Positions 23,370 through 37,057 of a stretch of 64,000 bases of DNA are shown here, one piece after another. Each line of letters starts with the position of its first letter. The stretch's first letter is position 1. This stretch comes from Cyathus striatus (Eukaryota; Basidiomycota; Agaricomycetes; Agaricales; Nidulariaceae), in contig JAOVFP010000003.1 of NCBI GenBank assembly GCA_025738555.1, positions 62,001 to 126,000 of the forward strand, given 5' to 3'. The notes below the pieces were generated by a model. That model saw nothing but the letters and a program-made list of their open reading frames with translations, did not search any database and was not told the DNA's origin. The position numbers were made by a program, and so were the translations under genes.

Positions 23370-24695
23370 AAATTTGGCTGACACTTATGGACTCTCATAT
23401 GTCATTACCACAAGGCTTTCTCTCGAAACTGACCTCTTCCCTTCCCAATTGCAATCTGCCTCCTCCACCATTCTCTCCTTCTTCGACAGACAGTGTGGAG
23501 GGAGTAAGTAGTACACTGGTATAACCCAGTACTATACTTATAATTTGAATTACTTTGTTTCATTTATCATTTATATTAAATTGTCTATTTCTACTTACTC
23601 TAACATTCTATCTACTCACTTATATTTTCTTATCTTGGTTCTACAACACGCTGTGCAAACAGTGCATTCGGAATTATGTGTTTTTGTTCTCTGGCATGGA
23701 CTTAGAGACACGGCGTGGCTTGACCAAATACTGGGAAGCCATTGCCAAACAACATGTGATGCGCATATGTGCTGTCGTGTCTCACCTACACTACAACACA
23801 TTCTGCTTACTGTTTTCCTTATACTCTCTGCTTTTTCCTTTCTCATTCTCTCTAGGCTTCCTGTCTGTCTCCTCAAGGCCTGTCAGGGTGACATTCAGAC
23901 ACTCTCGGAACTATGTGCCTCTCGGACAACTCAGGACTCTAGGGCTTAGGGTTTCACACCCTCTCAAGACCCCTCTTTTTCGTCCTCAAGCTACTCGTGT
24001 GGTCCTCAAGACCGATGTTTCATCCGTCAAGATACGGTGACCAGGTCTCTACCCTCATCGTGCGACACTCTGATTGGTGGAAGGAACAGGAACTTGGGTT
24101 GAGGTGTTGGGATGATCTTTAGTCCATTCGTCGTTCTTATTCAAATTTCTTCTCAATCATTCACTTTTTTTTCCTTTATCCATTATCATTACCCTTGTTT
24201 TTCTGCTACATTACATGTCTAGACTTCGTTTCCCCTCTTCTACTTTCGATCCTCCGATAACCGGTGTCCAACAACAGTGCACCCCACCACCAACCACATG
24301 TTGTCGAGATTCGCAGCCTAGTCCACTGCATAGCTACTTTGGGGAGAGTAGCTAATTGTCATCTCTGATGTTGTGTGTTCCATGGTATTGTCAAGAGCAA
24401 GTTGCCTACGTTGTGCATTGGTTCGAGGAGTATTGGAAGTGGTAAGTTGTCTCTTTGTTTATTCAAACATGGTCTCTCTTCATTACTATACCTCTATTTT
24501 TTTTTTTATACTTTTACTGTTAACCATCGCTTCCGCTTCTTTATTTCATATTCATTCGTGTACCTTACCCTTTTTCTGGGCTCTGGCAACATGAGAGTAT
24601 GCATGGTGCCATCCCTTGGTTAGTGCTGTTACCATATATACTTTGGGATGTGTGAGATGGAAATTTACCTCCCTTTGCTGACTTTATCTCTGTGT
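23370..24695. other. No confident gene; possible spliced remnants
   Basis: The plus strand has exon-like pieces with splice motifs, such as ETDLFPSQLQSASSTILSFF before a GTAAG at about 23504, SGMDLETRRGLTKYWEAIAK near 23690-23750, and a piece ending in CIGSRSIGSG before a GTAAG near 24440. I do not recognise a family. Pyrimidine-rich spacers separate them. Confidence 0.25.
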
Positions 24696-24703
24696 GCGCA
24701 TAC

Positions 24704-25455
24704 TAGGGACTGACACGGATGGCCGAAAACCGGCCATCCGCATATTTAATCCGAAAATTGCAGAGTCGGATCGGATTCGGATGCCAATCCGCAGATGTGC
24801 CTCATAATTCGGATGCATCCAACATTATCATATAACAAGTGTTTAAAGCCATCTCCAGTGTTTGAAAATCTCTCAAAACCTCATTTATCTCAAGATCCTC
24901 TTCTGCAACATCTTTTATATTTTTCAAGCTGGTACAATATATACAGTAGAGTATATATCCTGAGTTATAGGATGATACAATAAGTATATATTCTTTAACA
25001 GTAGACATAATCTCGAAAGATATCAAAATGTAACACAAATCCGAGATTAAATGTAAGATTTAAAAAGATTGTGTTGGCAAATACTTGTGATATTTTGTGT
25101 ACCTCTCGCGCAGACTGGAAACAATCCAAATATTAAATTAAAAAGGTAACAAATGTGTATTAATTGATAGACATTGAGAATACATGATTTCATGGCCTCT
25201 GAATGTGACATCAAGGAAGGGTCTCAAATCACACTGTGACAATGTATTACAGTTGTTGTCAAACCCTTAGTCTGAATAATAATCATGCTCCCTGATGTAC
25301 TATGCTACTACAATACTATATAAATTTACTAATCTAAGTGGTGCCGAGCGGATGCATCCGAATTTTGTGGATGGCATCCGTCATCCATCTGAATTAATGG
25401 CACATCTGCAGATTGGATCGCGGATGGATTGCGGATCCATCCATGTCAGTCCCTA
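24704..25455. mobile_element. Non-autonomous hAT-type element (MITE)
   Basis: The ends are TAGGGACTGACACGGATGG (left) and TAGGGACTGACATGGATGG (right, read inward). A perfect 8-bp direct repeat GCGCATAC flanks both ends (24696-24703 and 25456-25463), as in hAT elements. The interior has no transposase. Subterminal regions repeat GGATGCATCCGAAT-like and CGGATGGC-like motifs in both orientations. The ends resemble those of the complete hAT element at 55578-59240 (TAGGG(T/A)CTAACACGGGT). Confidence 0.88.
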
Positions 25456-25463
25456 GCGCATAC

Positions 25464-27744
25464 TGAGCCTTAAGCCTTAAGTCCATTGGAAGTGTCAACC
25501 TTCGATCTCATTCAAATCTAGCTAAGTTGTCATTACTTTTCTATTTTACTAACTACTCTATTCTAGGGTTATTGTAGTTAAATCCAATCAGTCAGGTGTG
25601 ACACTCGCCATGCATCTTCGAGTATTCTCCTCCACAACAGGAGACAGCATCTCCCCAATACCAATTCACTATACTGCCCAGGAATCCCGAAGAAAGGCAA
25701 ACTTTGCATCGACACAGCCTGTTCTAAGGGAACGTCTATGATGACGATGTAGGTAAAGAACAAAAGCAGGAAGAAAGGAGGATAATGAACCAGGCACATG
25801 CCCGCAGCTCTGGATCTCTCCCAAACCAACAGCCTCAGGCACCCTCCCTATCTGGCTTAGCTGTCCCGTCAACAGCATAGACGGAACCTCTACAGCACTC
25901 ACCTTTGACAGAGGATACACCTCAGAACACTGAGGAGGTACCCTCAGTTCACATCTGGTGAAGTTCTTGTTCATGATGCATATAGATGGATCGGTGAGAG
26001 AGTGGAAGATCAGACTGCCTCTGCACGTGAAGAAGTTGTGTGAAGTCTTCTGCTGAGGTACACTGTATTCCTGCTGTCGGCGGAGGAGGATATGTTACTC
26101 TTGAGGTGGATGTGACTGTCCAATGTTGCAACGACTGTCACACATTGAGCTTATCGAGCCTCATGCCTACGTAGGGTTACGCATCGTTTCCCACGCTCTG
26201 GCCACCATCAGTTCTAAATGAACCCAGGGCGATTGAGGTCCGTGCAATAGTTCTTTTCATCACCATCGTCATCAGACTCAGTAAACTTTTGATGATTGCA
26301 CATCCAATAAGCAAAGCACAATAGGTACGTCCTCATTCTTCGTTCAATATCAGACCCCTTCTGAGATATAAGTCTACTTGCAGTTCGCATAGTGCTCGAT
26401 ATGTCGGCATCCCCACAGTATGTTTTCCTTCTTACGTTTTATTATTGACATTGTGGCACCATGAAGGATATGCGTATGCAGATGCAGCATCAGCAGCAAT
26501 AATAATATACTCTGTTCTAGTAGATCAATCTATCAAATAAACCCTACTCCCAAACCTACATATATTTGTTGCACTGAACCGTGAATGTTCAAAGACTAGA
26601 AGCCTACTAGTACTATAAGCATAGCACCAGCCGTACATATGCTTATTCGAATTTCTGACCAACAATTTTTACTAAAAATATTTTTTTTCACCAAAGTATA
26701 CAATCAAGTGTCTAACATTCTAGCAGAGAAGCGCTTGTGGAAGTCAAATTGGCTGACATTCCTGGGCCACAGCACCGGCTTTCTTTCTTTCTTGGTCATG
26801 CAAAGTTATGCTGCACATGCTATTAAGATCATTAATGACTGCAGCCTGCTCACAGAACCCAACCACTCATGCTAAATGTGAATGTTTACACAGCTAGTAC
26901 ATACACGTGCATGGATCAATGAGACGGGAACATCGGTTTAGTAGTCACTTCCCAGCTGTTGATAATATTGGGTGATTGAGTTCAGCAGTGTCCTATGTAC
27001 TCATACCAATCCCAGGCTCATCGCATTGCTGGATCCTCTGTCACCTGTAATCTCCTTAAGTGAGCGCCTTTCATGTGTTTATAAAATTAGAAACCAAACA
27101 CAAGACTACTATTAAACCTTTCTCATTGATGTACTGATAAATATCTGCTTGCCATTCCTCAATTGGAATTCAGCGTTATAAATGGGACTTACCAAGGTAA
27201 AAATAGTCAGTGCACAGTCCAATCGTTATCCATTATGTTATCGATATCACAAGGCGTCTCCTGAACAAACCTTATAGCCTTTCGAGGAGCAACTAATATA
27301 ATACACGTGTTGAACATTACCCATAAGAGCACTGTCTTGTGCGCATAGAAGTTCGGAAATCGAACAAAATGCTATAACTAAACCTTGCATACTGTATCAA
27401 ATTGAGGGATTTACCAAGATGAAATAGATATATTCTAATGAGATCTCGTTCTTACACACAGCCTGAGGAATGAAATAGATATAGTATAATGAGACGTCAT
27501 GCATGTACACAGCCAAACATGTATCAATCTTGATGGCACAGCAATAAGAACTCCTTAATAAACCTTCAGACTGACTGATAAATCCTTCATTCCCACTTCT
27601 CCAACAGCATCACTTGAGCAAACCCCGTTATGGCATTTTGAAACACAAAGTATACACATATCGAAAAACTTTATGCTGTTGACAAAAGCTGTGGTGGTGA
27701 ATCTGGTACATATAATCTCTCCATTATCTCTTCATATTTACAAA
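25464..27744. other. Gene-poor stretch with a copy of a dispersed repeat
   Basis: 25590-25970 resembles parts of 38590-38720 and 39500-40010: all carry GAA(A/C)GGC(A/G)AAC-like and CCCGTC(A/G)ACAG blocks in the same order. At about 27418-27514 a block with ATGAAATAGATATA and ATAATGAGA...ACACAGCC is repeated in tandem. No intact gene recognised. Confidence 0.4.
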
Positions 27745-30009
27745 TAATCATAGAATGGGAACAACTTAAAAATGCATCTTGCCTTGGAGCTAGTCATCAG
27801 TCAGAAGAACGATATGATGCTCCAAGATGTCATCCTGACACCAGAAACACAGTGATAAATGATATAATGAGCTGGGTCAATTCAAAAGATCCTGAAAAGA
27901 GAATTATGTGGCTACATGGACCTGCTGGTGCAGGGAAGTCTGCAATCATTCAAACAGTGGCTGAACAGTGTTATACAGAGAAAAAACTTGTGTCAAGCTT
28001 CTTTTTTTCGAGAACAGCTTCAGGTTCTGGATGAGATGATGGAACTAAGCTTGTGCCTACAATTGCATATCAGCTAGGGGATTTATTGCAGTCTGCAAAG
28101 GAACTCATTATAAATGAAATTGAGGAAAGTGAAGCATTATTGTCACATACCATGGAGATTCAAATGGAAAAGTTGGTATTGAAGCCACTTGCAACTCTAT
28201 ATTTACCAATGCTTTTTTCGAACATGGAATCAAACACTTCACATCTTCCACATCTGGTAATAATTGATGGTCTAGATGAGTGTAACAGGTCTGAAATGCA
28301 ATCAAGAATTGTGAAGATGATAACTAGTGTGGCATCAGAATCAGGAATCTGTTTGAGCTTTCTCATTGCAAGCAGACCTGAGTTAGTGATCAGAAGGGCA
28401 TTCAATGATGGAGCTATTGGTAAATTGTGTATTCCATTAATTCTTGACAATAAATACAATCCTGACAAGGATATTGAAACATATCTTCAAAGTGAGTTTG
28501 CTGTGGTAAAGCAAACACATGGAACACTGTCTTCTAAACTTTCAAATATGCCAAACTGGCCCTCAGAGAGTGACTTAAACATTCTAGTGCAAAGGTCATC
28601 AGGGCAGTTTATCTATGCATCTACTGTCATGAAATATATTACAAATGATTGATGTGATCCTTGTGATAGCCTCAATACTATCATTAATATAAAACCAGGA
28701 GATACAACACCATATGCACAGCTGGATGCAGTATATACACATATTCTCTCCATGGGTGTTGGCAACATAGAAAATTACAGTAATATTCAACTTATATTTC
28801 AAACACATATGTTTTCATATTATTGGCAAGATGGAATACATAATATGGCATTATTTCTGGGAATGTCTAAGTCTCAGCTACTGTTACATCTAGCTGATCT
28901 GCACTCTATAGTATTTGTTTCAAAGTCTGGTGAAGAAAATATTCACTTCTTTCATGCATCTTTCAGTAACTTTCTTGAGGACTCTGATAGATCAAAATAC
29001 TTCCATATTTCTAAGAAGGATGCCCATATAGCTCTGGGGAGTTGTTGTGTTGATATTATAGTAAATAATGAAATTCCAATTCATGAGGTTGATTACAAAA
29101 AGAATTACACACTCTATTATGCATATGCCTGCTTTATTATTCATTTGAAAGCAAGTGCTTATGATCAAAATCTAACACAAAAGTTATTATTGAAATGTGG
29201 ATCAAAAATAGAAGCTATAGTGAAATTTCTTCTGAAGAATGTTTTTGAAACTTTTGATAATCTCTATGATGCATTTTGTTATTTTTATAAATTTGATGAA
29301 TCTGCATATGTCCTCTTTGTAAGTTATGTTATTATCTTCATTAAAAGTTAAGTTTCACATGTGGTATAATTTTATGTAGGATTCTGCAATTCCATTGAAT
29401 GAGAATGTCTATAAGATTTTCAAGCAAATGCCATTTACTGTAGCCATTGAATATCATCTAAATATTTTACCACATAATAATGATAAAGAAAATCTATATA
29501 TGTATACAGGCACTGTATTTAATTTTGATAAGAACTACAGAATTTCTCCTAAAAGGTTATCAGATTATGCTATGGAAGAGGTGAATATTATTTTATTGCA
29601 AGAAATCCTTGAAAGTCCTTTTAGAGCAGGTGATTATTTTCTCAATGACATGAAGAGTGAGCAAATATTTTGTGGTGCATGGGATTGTATAACTGAGTAA
29701 GTTCATAAATTAATGAATACTTTGTCATCAATGTTAACTATTTGTTATGATAGTGACATTATTCATGGTTATAATTCACAACATTGGGTGTTAAGTGCAA
29801 TCTCTCCAATGGGCTTCAAATATTTGCTGGAAAGAATAAAACCATCCCTCTATTTTAAAGCATTTCTTCAGGAATTTGCACAAGATTTTGAGTACTGCTT
29901 TTTAACCTTACAGGATAAGGCTTATATAAATATAAAGATTGTACATAAACATGATGTTATTAAAGATAATATACAATTGCTGATGAGAGCTATTGACAAT
30001 TTTATAAAG
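27745..30009 (+). pseudogene. NACHT-type NLR protein gene, decayed
   Basis: Three exon blocks are visible: to 29318, 29380-29696 and 29754-30009. The start is uncertain; readable sequence begins near 27748 with EWEQLKNASCLGASHQ. Walker A is GPAGAGKS (27919-27942), followed by SSFFFSR; Walker B is LVIIDGLDEC (28255-28284); FLIASRPE follows. These are the nucleotide-binding motifs of fungal NACHT proteins, which are thought to act in non-self recognition. The region HFFHASFSNFLEDSDRSKYF (28942-29001) is typical of the part after NACHT. Two in-frame TGA codons (28032-28034 and 28650-28652) fall where relatives carry arginine. The 3' end beyond 30009 is unclear. CpG is very rare across this gene. 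Confidence 0.82.
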
Positions 30010-31419
30010 GTAAGTTTTTTATTAGTACTACTATAGTACTATTCATGTGGTTTGTACACATTGCTGACAGTATAAGTTAGGATAGTGAAGTGATAGAAAA
30101 TGGAAAGGAGTCTGAAAATGAACACTATTACACCCACCAAATTACAAATTTTGGTGCTTACAAATTCAAGAATGAGTTGGATGCTAGCTATGAAATGGCT
30201 ATAAAGCATTTTTGCAACTCCAAGAATAATCAAATGCCATTATGATAGAGTGATTGCAGGTGGAGCATCACATATTATGTTGCCAAGATATGCTAGGAGA
30301 TATTAATGTAATAAATATCTCATCCAGTCTTGTGTCAGGACTTCACTCCAAAGTTCTTATTCATTGTTACATTCACTCCAACCCCACTTTCCCTACTCAC
30401 TTTCAATTCATTTGTTTAGGCATCAACCCAACCTTCACCTTTACATGATACTGGTAGCAATAGCATCCACAATTCATACATTTTATCAAACACTGTTATT
30501 TGTTGCAGTTTATATTCCATTACTGTCCTTACTTTTGTCTCTCTCACAAGTATTTGTATGTATAGTTATGTATTATGTGTTTTCTAGTACTAGTATCACA
30601 TTTCTATGTTCACATTCAACTCATCTTCTTGACTCGGACTGGTACTTATTCACACTCAGTTCATATTCATGTCTACCACCCACTAACCTTGCAAAACTTT
30701 TTTCACTGTACACCTTCTACTATTTCTTACTATACAACATAGTTATTCTGGTATTCTGTACTGTTCCCTTCTCTCTTCTCTTTTGCACTGCATCCTTATT
30801 CTTCTCTTTTTAGCTCATTCACACTTTTTCTTCATGTCTTTTCATCTGTTTTTTACATCCTATATTTTATCCTCCTACTTTCTTGCATTGCAGTGCTGCT
30901 TTACAACTCTTTGTATGACATCAGAGATTTTTCTGTAATATATTCAGTCTGGGTGGTATTATGACTCTTACATTCATGATGAGTCATCAATGCAAGTTCA
31001 AATGATTGGTAAGTTTAAAGCTTCTAAGTTTGGTGCATGTAGTATTTAAAATGAAGCTGATGCTGGGTACAAAGTGGCCATAGGGTGTATTTTCTGCTAG
31101 ACAAATCAAATGGCTATAAATTAACTACAGTTGTAGGAGTACTTCACATTCAACACTAGTAATGACATTGGAGGGTTACTTTTATGCATTATTCATTCTC
31201 TGTTACCTTACTATGCCAATTGTCTCTCACTAGTATTTATACAGGCAGCAAGAAAATTCCATGCACACACAAAGGTGAGTATGAGTTGAGCATGCACATT
31301 CAGGGTCTAAGCATGATAATCTGGACCCTGAGTGTGAAGAAATTCTATATGAGCATGGAGGTGTTATATTGTAAATTATGTAGTTTTGTATTATCCTATC
31401 TTAGATAAGGTGTGAATAT
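30010..31419. other. Degenerate sequence after the NLR gene
   Basis: Two loosely similar blocks (about 30150-30245 and 31025-31120) share TTTGGTGC, GATGCT and CAAATG(C/G)C-type words in order. 30364-30870 is pyrimidine-rich. No gene recognised. Confidence 0.35.
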
Positions 31420-32420
31420 AACCATTCACACTTACTTTAATAACCAATTTTAGTCTCATTTTATCAAGTGAAAGTGTGAGCATGTAGGTATTACGATTCA
31501 CACTCACACATATTTACCATAACATGTGCATGAGTGTCATATTATATTATCACTTACTGATCAATGATTTACTGATAAGAATTATATCATTTCATACTCA
31601 TGAATATTTCCAGTAACTTGATTGTGAGCATGTAGAAATATATAAGTGAGTGTATAGCAATATATTGCCAATAATTTACCTATTCTAAATACATGCTCTG
31701 TACTACATCATGTTCTTATTGTCTATCTAAGTAGCACATAAATATTACATTCAAGTTACTAGTTGATATTGAGTGAGTGTAATAAGTACTTATTTTCACA
31801 CTCACACATATTTCCAGTGACTTGAATATGAGCATGAATACAAGTAGTATTTATACACACTCACTCTCAATATCAAGGACTTGGCACTGAGCATGAGGTG
31901 TTGAACAATAACCTATTCACACTCACAGTATATTTCTACATATATTTTGATCCTCACTCACATTTATTGTTGTTTGAACATGAGCATGAAGCATTTTTAT
32001 TTTTCTCATGCATGCACAGGCTTACTATAATTTTCCAAGCCTGAGCATGAATATTATATCTTATTCAAGTGCATGGTCATTAACTTACTACTACTTAATT
32101 CAAACTTCAAACTCCACACCTACATTGAAATAATGCCGTGTATGTGTCTATTGTACTACTTTTTAGTCCTCTCCATGTATGCAAAGTCACAGTATATAAT
32201 TATTGCATTTAATCTTATAAAATAAATATTCATACCCTGTGTGTGAGTTTAGATACCTTAAGTGTGAGTTAATAGACCTTGAGTGTGAAAATCCAGACCC
32301 TGTGTGTGAATGTATAGACCCTGTGTGTGAGCTCCCAGCCCTGAGTGTGATGTGAGCACGAAAAATGAGTGTGAACATTCAAGCTTGAGTGTGAATATTT
32401 AGCCTTGAGTGTGAAATGTA
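31420..32420. repeat. Degenerate repeat of CACTCACACAT / GAGCATGA motifs
   Basis: Copies of CACACTCACACATATTT and GAGCATGA recur at about 31495, 31640, 31795, 31855, 31915 and 31980. From about 32235 to 32420 units of about 23 bp read GACCCTGTGTGTGAGTTTA-like. A related block in the opposite orientation sits at 31275-31345 (CAGGGTCTAAGC and CTGGACCCTGAGTGTGA). Confidence 0.6.
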
Positions 32421-32538
32421 TTTTTCTTCTTTGATATATGAACCTTTATCTTGATTAAAAACTTTAATTATAGTAAACATAGGACTGTAGCAGTACAATG
32501 CCAGTATATATACCTACATAGTCAAGTGTCACACACAC

Positions 32539-32802
32539 ATGCCCAGACTGACCCCATTTTTTCGAGGTCAGAAGGTTGAAGTAGGATTCCAATCCATGTT
32601 TTCAAACAACATGTGGATGAATGGGGTTTTTATAGGGGGTGAGGTCTACCATGCCCCTTTCGAATTCAAATTCATGACTTATCCCTTCCAAAAATCCTCC
32701 ACTCCACACTTCCTTATATCCAACAATGTGCCCACACTGACCAAATCCCGCACCATCCATGCATCACTGGCACTAGTGGACACTGAAATACCAGCAATCT
32801 GA
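32539..32802 (+). pseudogene. Fragment of unrecognised protein family
   Basis: An 87-codon frame begins PRLTPFFRGQKVEVGFQSMF and continues with YPFQKSSTPHFLISNNVP. The pattern resembles the RGQxVEVGF motif I have seen in uncharacterised mushroom proteins, but the match is weak. It is short, isolated and CpG-poor, so it is at best a fragment. Confidence 0.25.
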
Positions 32803-33913
32803 TACACAGGTAACTGTAAATGCACATACTTTATTTATTTTTCTATATCTCAACTTGTGAGATATTGGACTGAGGCATTGAGAAGGACTACCAAGGGGAG
32901 GGACTGAGGTCCTGTGTCACCTCCCATAAACTATCAAGGGATTTAAAAACAAACACTCTGCCTCAGTAACTGAATTAAACATTTTAAACCAATAACATAC
33001 TTATTTTATTCACAAACCAATGTGCTACAGTTGAACACAAAAGTACCAGATGAGACCCTAGAAAAACCAAATGACATGTACTCAGAACAAAGGAAAAAGA
33101 ATGGAAACAATACTATGACAACATACCTGAACTTTAGACCCAGTATCTGTATACCACAGAAGGTAGGATAATGATATAACTGAAATACAATCACATGTGG
33201 CATATAATGTGTGAAAGAAGCAGGTGCAGCAATGATGGAATGTAGAGTTATTGAGAGAGTGGCAGGAGAAGTGAAGTGGAGACACATCACGCATCACTGC
33301 CATAGTTTCCGAATTAGGAAGGTGCTGATGGAAGCACCTGCATGTGCATGTGCTGTTGCAATTGTGCAATAGATAAGGAATGTGGTAGTGCCATATGATT
33401 GGCTGTACACACATGGGCCAGTGCTCCATACTGCCTCACCACAGACCTAGAGCTAAGCTACCATATGGGTAGGAAAGTACCATAGATAAAAAACTGTAAA
33501 ATAAGTGTTTAGTGAAAGTATATAGATGAGCAAGGGGGGAAGAAAACACCAGGAACTGCACAGGTATTCTTCCCCCTACAGATAGAGTGGTGAATTAGAA
33601 CAGAACAGAACAGAATTAGACACAGAATCAGATGTACCAAATTGAAATAGTATTTAGAATGCATACAGAATTGATTTAGTGTTTGCCTGAACTTGTGCTC
33701 AATAAACTGTTGAAGTCCCAAGCATGTTCTAAAAATATACAAGTCATTCTATTTTTAGTTTACCTTTGAAAAGAATTGATATTCACACACCCTCAAACTT
33801 ATTAAATCTTTGAGCTTGGGAACTTAGAATATAAAATTGAACTGGAATTAGGAAACTATTCTAAGTGTATATTAAAGTAATCTAAACCTGCACACTAAGT
33901 ACATCAAATCTAT
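32803..33913. other. No gene recognised
   Basis: Overlapping frames on the minus strand (33006-33429) lack family motifs. I see no repeat structure beyond short AGAACAGAACAGAA words near 33598. Confidence 0.4.
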
Positions 33914-34330
33914 ATGAACCCAGAATCCTATGCTAACACCTCAGCACATTTGACCAAATGTCTCCAATTCCAACACTTGTACTGGCCTGTCCTGTCCCCA
34001 ATCTGCAAGATCCCACACTCAATCCTGCACCAAATCTTCCAGTACACTGTGTACCCTGACACTGACCCTCTCCCTGCTGGGCATGGACCCCACATATGGT
34101 GATCCATAACCCTAATCAGCAGCACATGGCACCATACTGCATGCTCTCTCTCCCCTCTTCCCAACATCCTCCCCTCAATTCTACTAACCATCAACTCAAC
34201 CCAGCCTGTCTATCTCAACCTCCTCCTCACCACCCTCATAGCTGCCCAAAATGTGCTAACACTGCACATATTCAGATGCATGTACCTAGGACATTCCAAC
34301 TCCTCCCTGAAGAGTTGAAAGCCAGTCTTC
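33914..34330 (+). pseudogene. Possible F-box-like fragment
   Basis: The plus strand reads IPHSILHQIFQYTVYPDTDP, then after a stop and frame change ITLISSTWHHTACSL. The spacing resembles the F-box opening of mushroom F-box proteins (LPxEIL..IF followed by LVSRRWH), which recruit substrates to SCF ubiquitin ligases. The match is short and broken by a stop, so this call is tentative. Confidence 0.3.
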
Positions 34331-37057
34331 ATGGAGGAGTTTGAGATGTGTAAGTGGTTTAGAAGGGGTGGAGGCATTGTGCTAGGGTATATGAAGAGTC
34401 ATCGTGAGTTCACACTTGATACCTTAATACACCTAGTGTACTTCTACTTATTTATTTCTACATTCTAAGTGCTACTTACAAATGGTATAATATATATGGG
34501 TTATATTTAGTAGCTAAGATAGAGGTTCCAGACTGTTAGCTAGCATGGGAACTATTTGCACTAATAAGGGATGCGTCTAGCCTAAGTAGGAAAGTGCCTA
34601 AGAATAGAAACATTGAGGTCAGAGCTTATTCTCGACATTGTTGGGACATAGTTACCAGTAAGGCCAGAGATTGAGCTAAGCACATGTCTATTCTAATAAT
34701 AGGATATTGAAGCTATGTTATTGCATCATAGGAAAAGGCATGAGCACTAGACCCACAGCTGTTGAGCACTGTGTATCAGTACACCATAGGCACCTAGCCT
34801 GGCCTGAGACCTGGCATTTCCAGCAGGCTTATTCAGTGGTTCCCATTCCACATGTCAAAGTGTGTGGCATCATGCCTCCATATGGAGTGTTCTTCCTGCA
34901 GGATGATTTATTGTCCTTTGCTATCTTCCCATATGGATGCATTCTTGGTGCTTGTATGTTTGTACATCCATGATTTACTCTGGTTCATCCAAGACATCTG
35001 TATCCAGTCCAAAAGTCTATCTTACTGCTTAGCTAATGTGTAAATTACTGTATTTGTACTAACTCAGTGAATGCCACAAACCACACACACTTTCATTGGT
35101 GATTAGTAAGTACACAGTCATAGTTCTGCAGTATCATTCCTGGTACTAATCTGTGCTTCTCAGTGAACACCATGAACCACACACACACTTGCACAATGAT
35201 CAATTGACTTGGGGTTTGTTGTGACATTTCTAGACAGCTACTTTCATCTAAGTGAAATAGAATCCAAACATTCAATCATGTGGTGCCATCGTACAAGCAG
35301 TGCTAGAGGAAGAGGCCATTGAGCTGGGGCTTGGCTGGAGAACTGTGCACGGAGGCTCTTCTGGAGTTGGGTTAAGGGTTAGAGAGGAGGATGGTGTTGA
35401 TGGTAGTGGGCAGTGAACAGGGTTCTTTGGCACCATTGGTGCTTCGCCAAGATTGAATGATATGGTGAGCCCTTGTCTTGTGGGGCCTATAGGTAAGTAA
35501 CATGTCTTAGATGGAGAACATGGAATGATGGTAGTCTGTGACCAAATGCTTTTAGTAGATGAGGATTGCCATCAGTATCACAATGAGCTCGATGTCATAG
35601 CATCAATACTTTACTAGTTGCATATTGCAATGAGTTAAATTTGGAATGGTTTTTTTGTGTAGTAAATTATATTATATTTGCTTCAAGCTTGTTTAAAGAG
35701 ATGTTATCAGAATCAATGTCAACTATATAAAATAAAAAACAAAGCAAATGAAAAATGAGAACATAGCAACAGAGACAAAACACCAGCCCCCCTTGATCTC
35801 CCCTCCTCCAGCAACGACAACTTGGACAGTTAAACAAAAGCAAAAAAAAAACAAGACCACTTCCTCTCAAAACTGAAAAGATTAAAAAATGGTAATGTGG
35901 TAACAAATTATTTAGGTGACCTTAGATGGCCTCAGGTGTGTCAGAACTCTGAGTCACCTGCTCTCTAACCAGGAGATGCAGTATTGATGCGCCAAATTTG
36001 TGATCTGTATTTAAATAGTACTAATATATTATGTAATACTCAAATAATCATTGCAAATCACAGGCTTTAAGTTCAAGGGAGAGATAACACAGATAATGTA
36101 TAAACTAGTATAAAGGAAGTAAACTATAGATTTCAAAACCTTTCTAATATGAAATTACTCAGTTCAGATACTGTTCAATTTCGTTTCTATTCCAATTTAC
36201 TACACTCCTAGAGTGGAAGAAGCCTAGGATTTCTCCTGGGATTGCTTGCTTTTCCTCCTCATCCCTGTCCTCCTTATATATCTTTTTACAAATAAAACTG
36301 TACAGTACCTATATATGGAAAGGAACTACTCTAGACTACTTTATATGACGACATAATGATATTTCTAACATATTGACCATGCAGGAGCAACCATACATGT
36401 GGAATTCCATGTGGTAGATTAAAACAGTGTGATATTCTCGGAGTACCAAGTACAAAGTCACATGACTTGCTCCGGTCTATGCGTAACCACAATAACCGGT
36501 TCGGAGATAACGGTTCTAACGCCTCGCGTTTGATCACGTGACAGGAACGCGGAACACGTTCCTTAGCTAAGTTTCAATCAAGTACTGGGTGCATGTACAT
36601 AGTCTTTTGGACTCTAGTAATTAGATAACACACATCTGGTTGTATTTCCTTTAGTATATATCAATTAGATATTTCTGCTGGCAGTGCAGGACTCAACCCC
36701 AGCTCTCAGATGTCCCATTCCCTTAGTAATGTATTCAAAATAGAACACTTTGATTGGCAACTCGGGACTTGCCCCAACCCTTGTACTCATGATGTGCATT
36801 ACTAATACTGAGTTCTAATATTATATGACAAATAAAGAGATTTAACCATTAAATATTTTAAGGCATATCAGTATATATACATCGAAGATATGTATTGTGC
36901 TTGCAATAATAGTCAGAAATTGGTTTGATGGAGAATGGAGCGACGTACGTACGTATTCAACCTTACAGGCTGTAGAGCAGGCGTTCCGCCTGCATGGTGG
37001 AATCGACACATTAGCGAGTTCTGAAGACGCGTCAGAGTCACGTGATCTATAACGTAA
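34331..37057. other. Long gene-poor stretch
   Basis: I see no recognisable gene. Two loosely similar blocks at 35060-35110 and 35155-35205 share CTCAGTGAA and CACAAACCACACACAC-like words. A CpG-rich patch with a TCACGTGAC palindrome lies at 36470-36560. 35690-35900 is A-rich. Confidence 0.4.
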
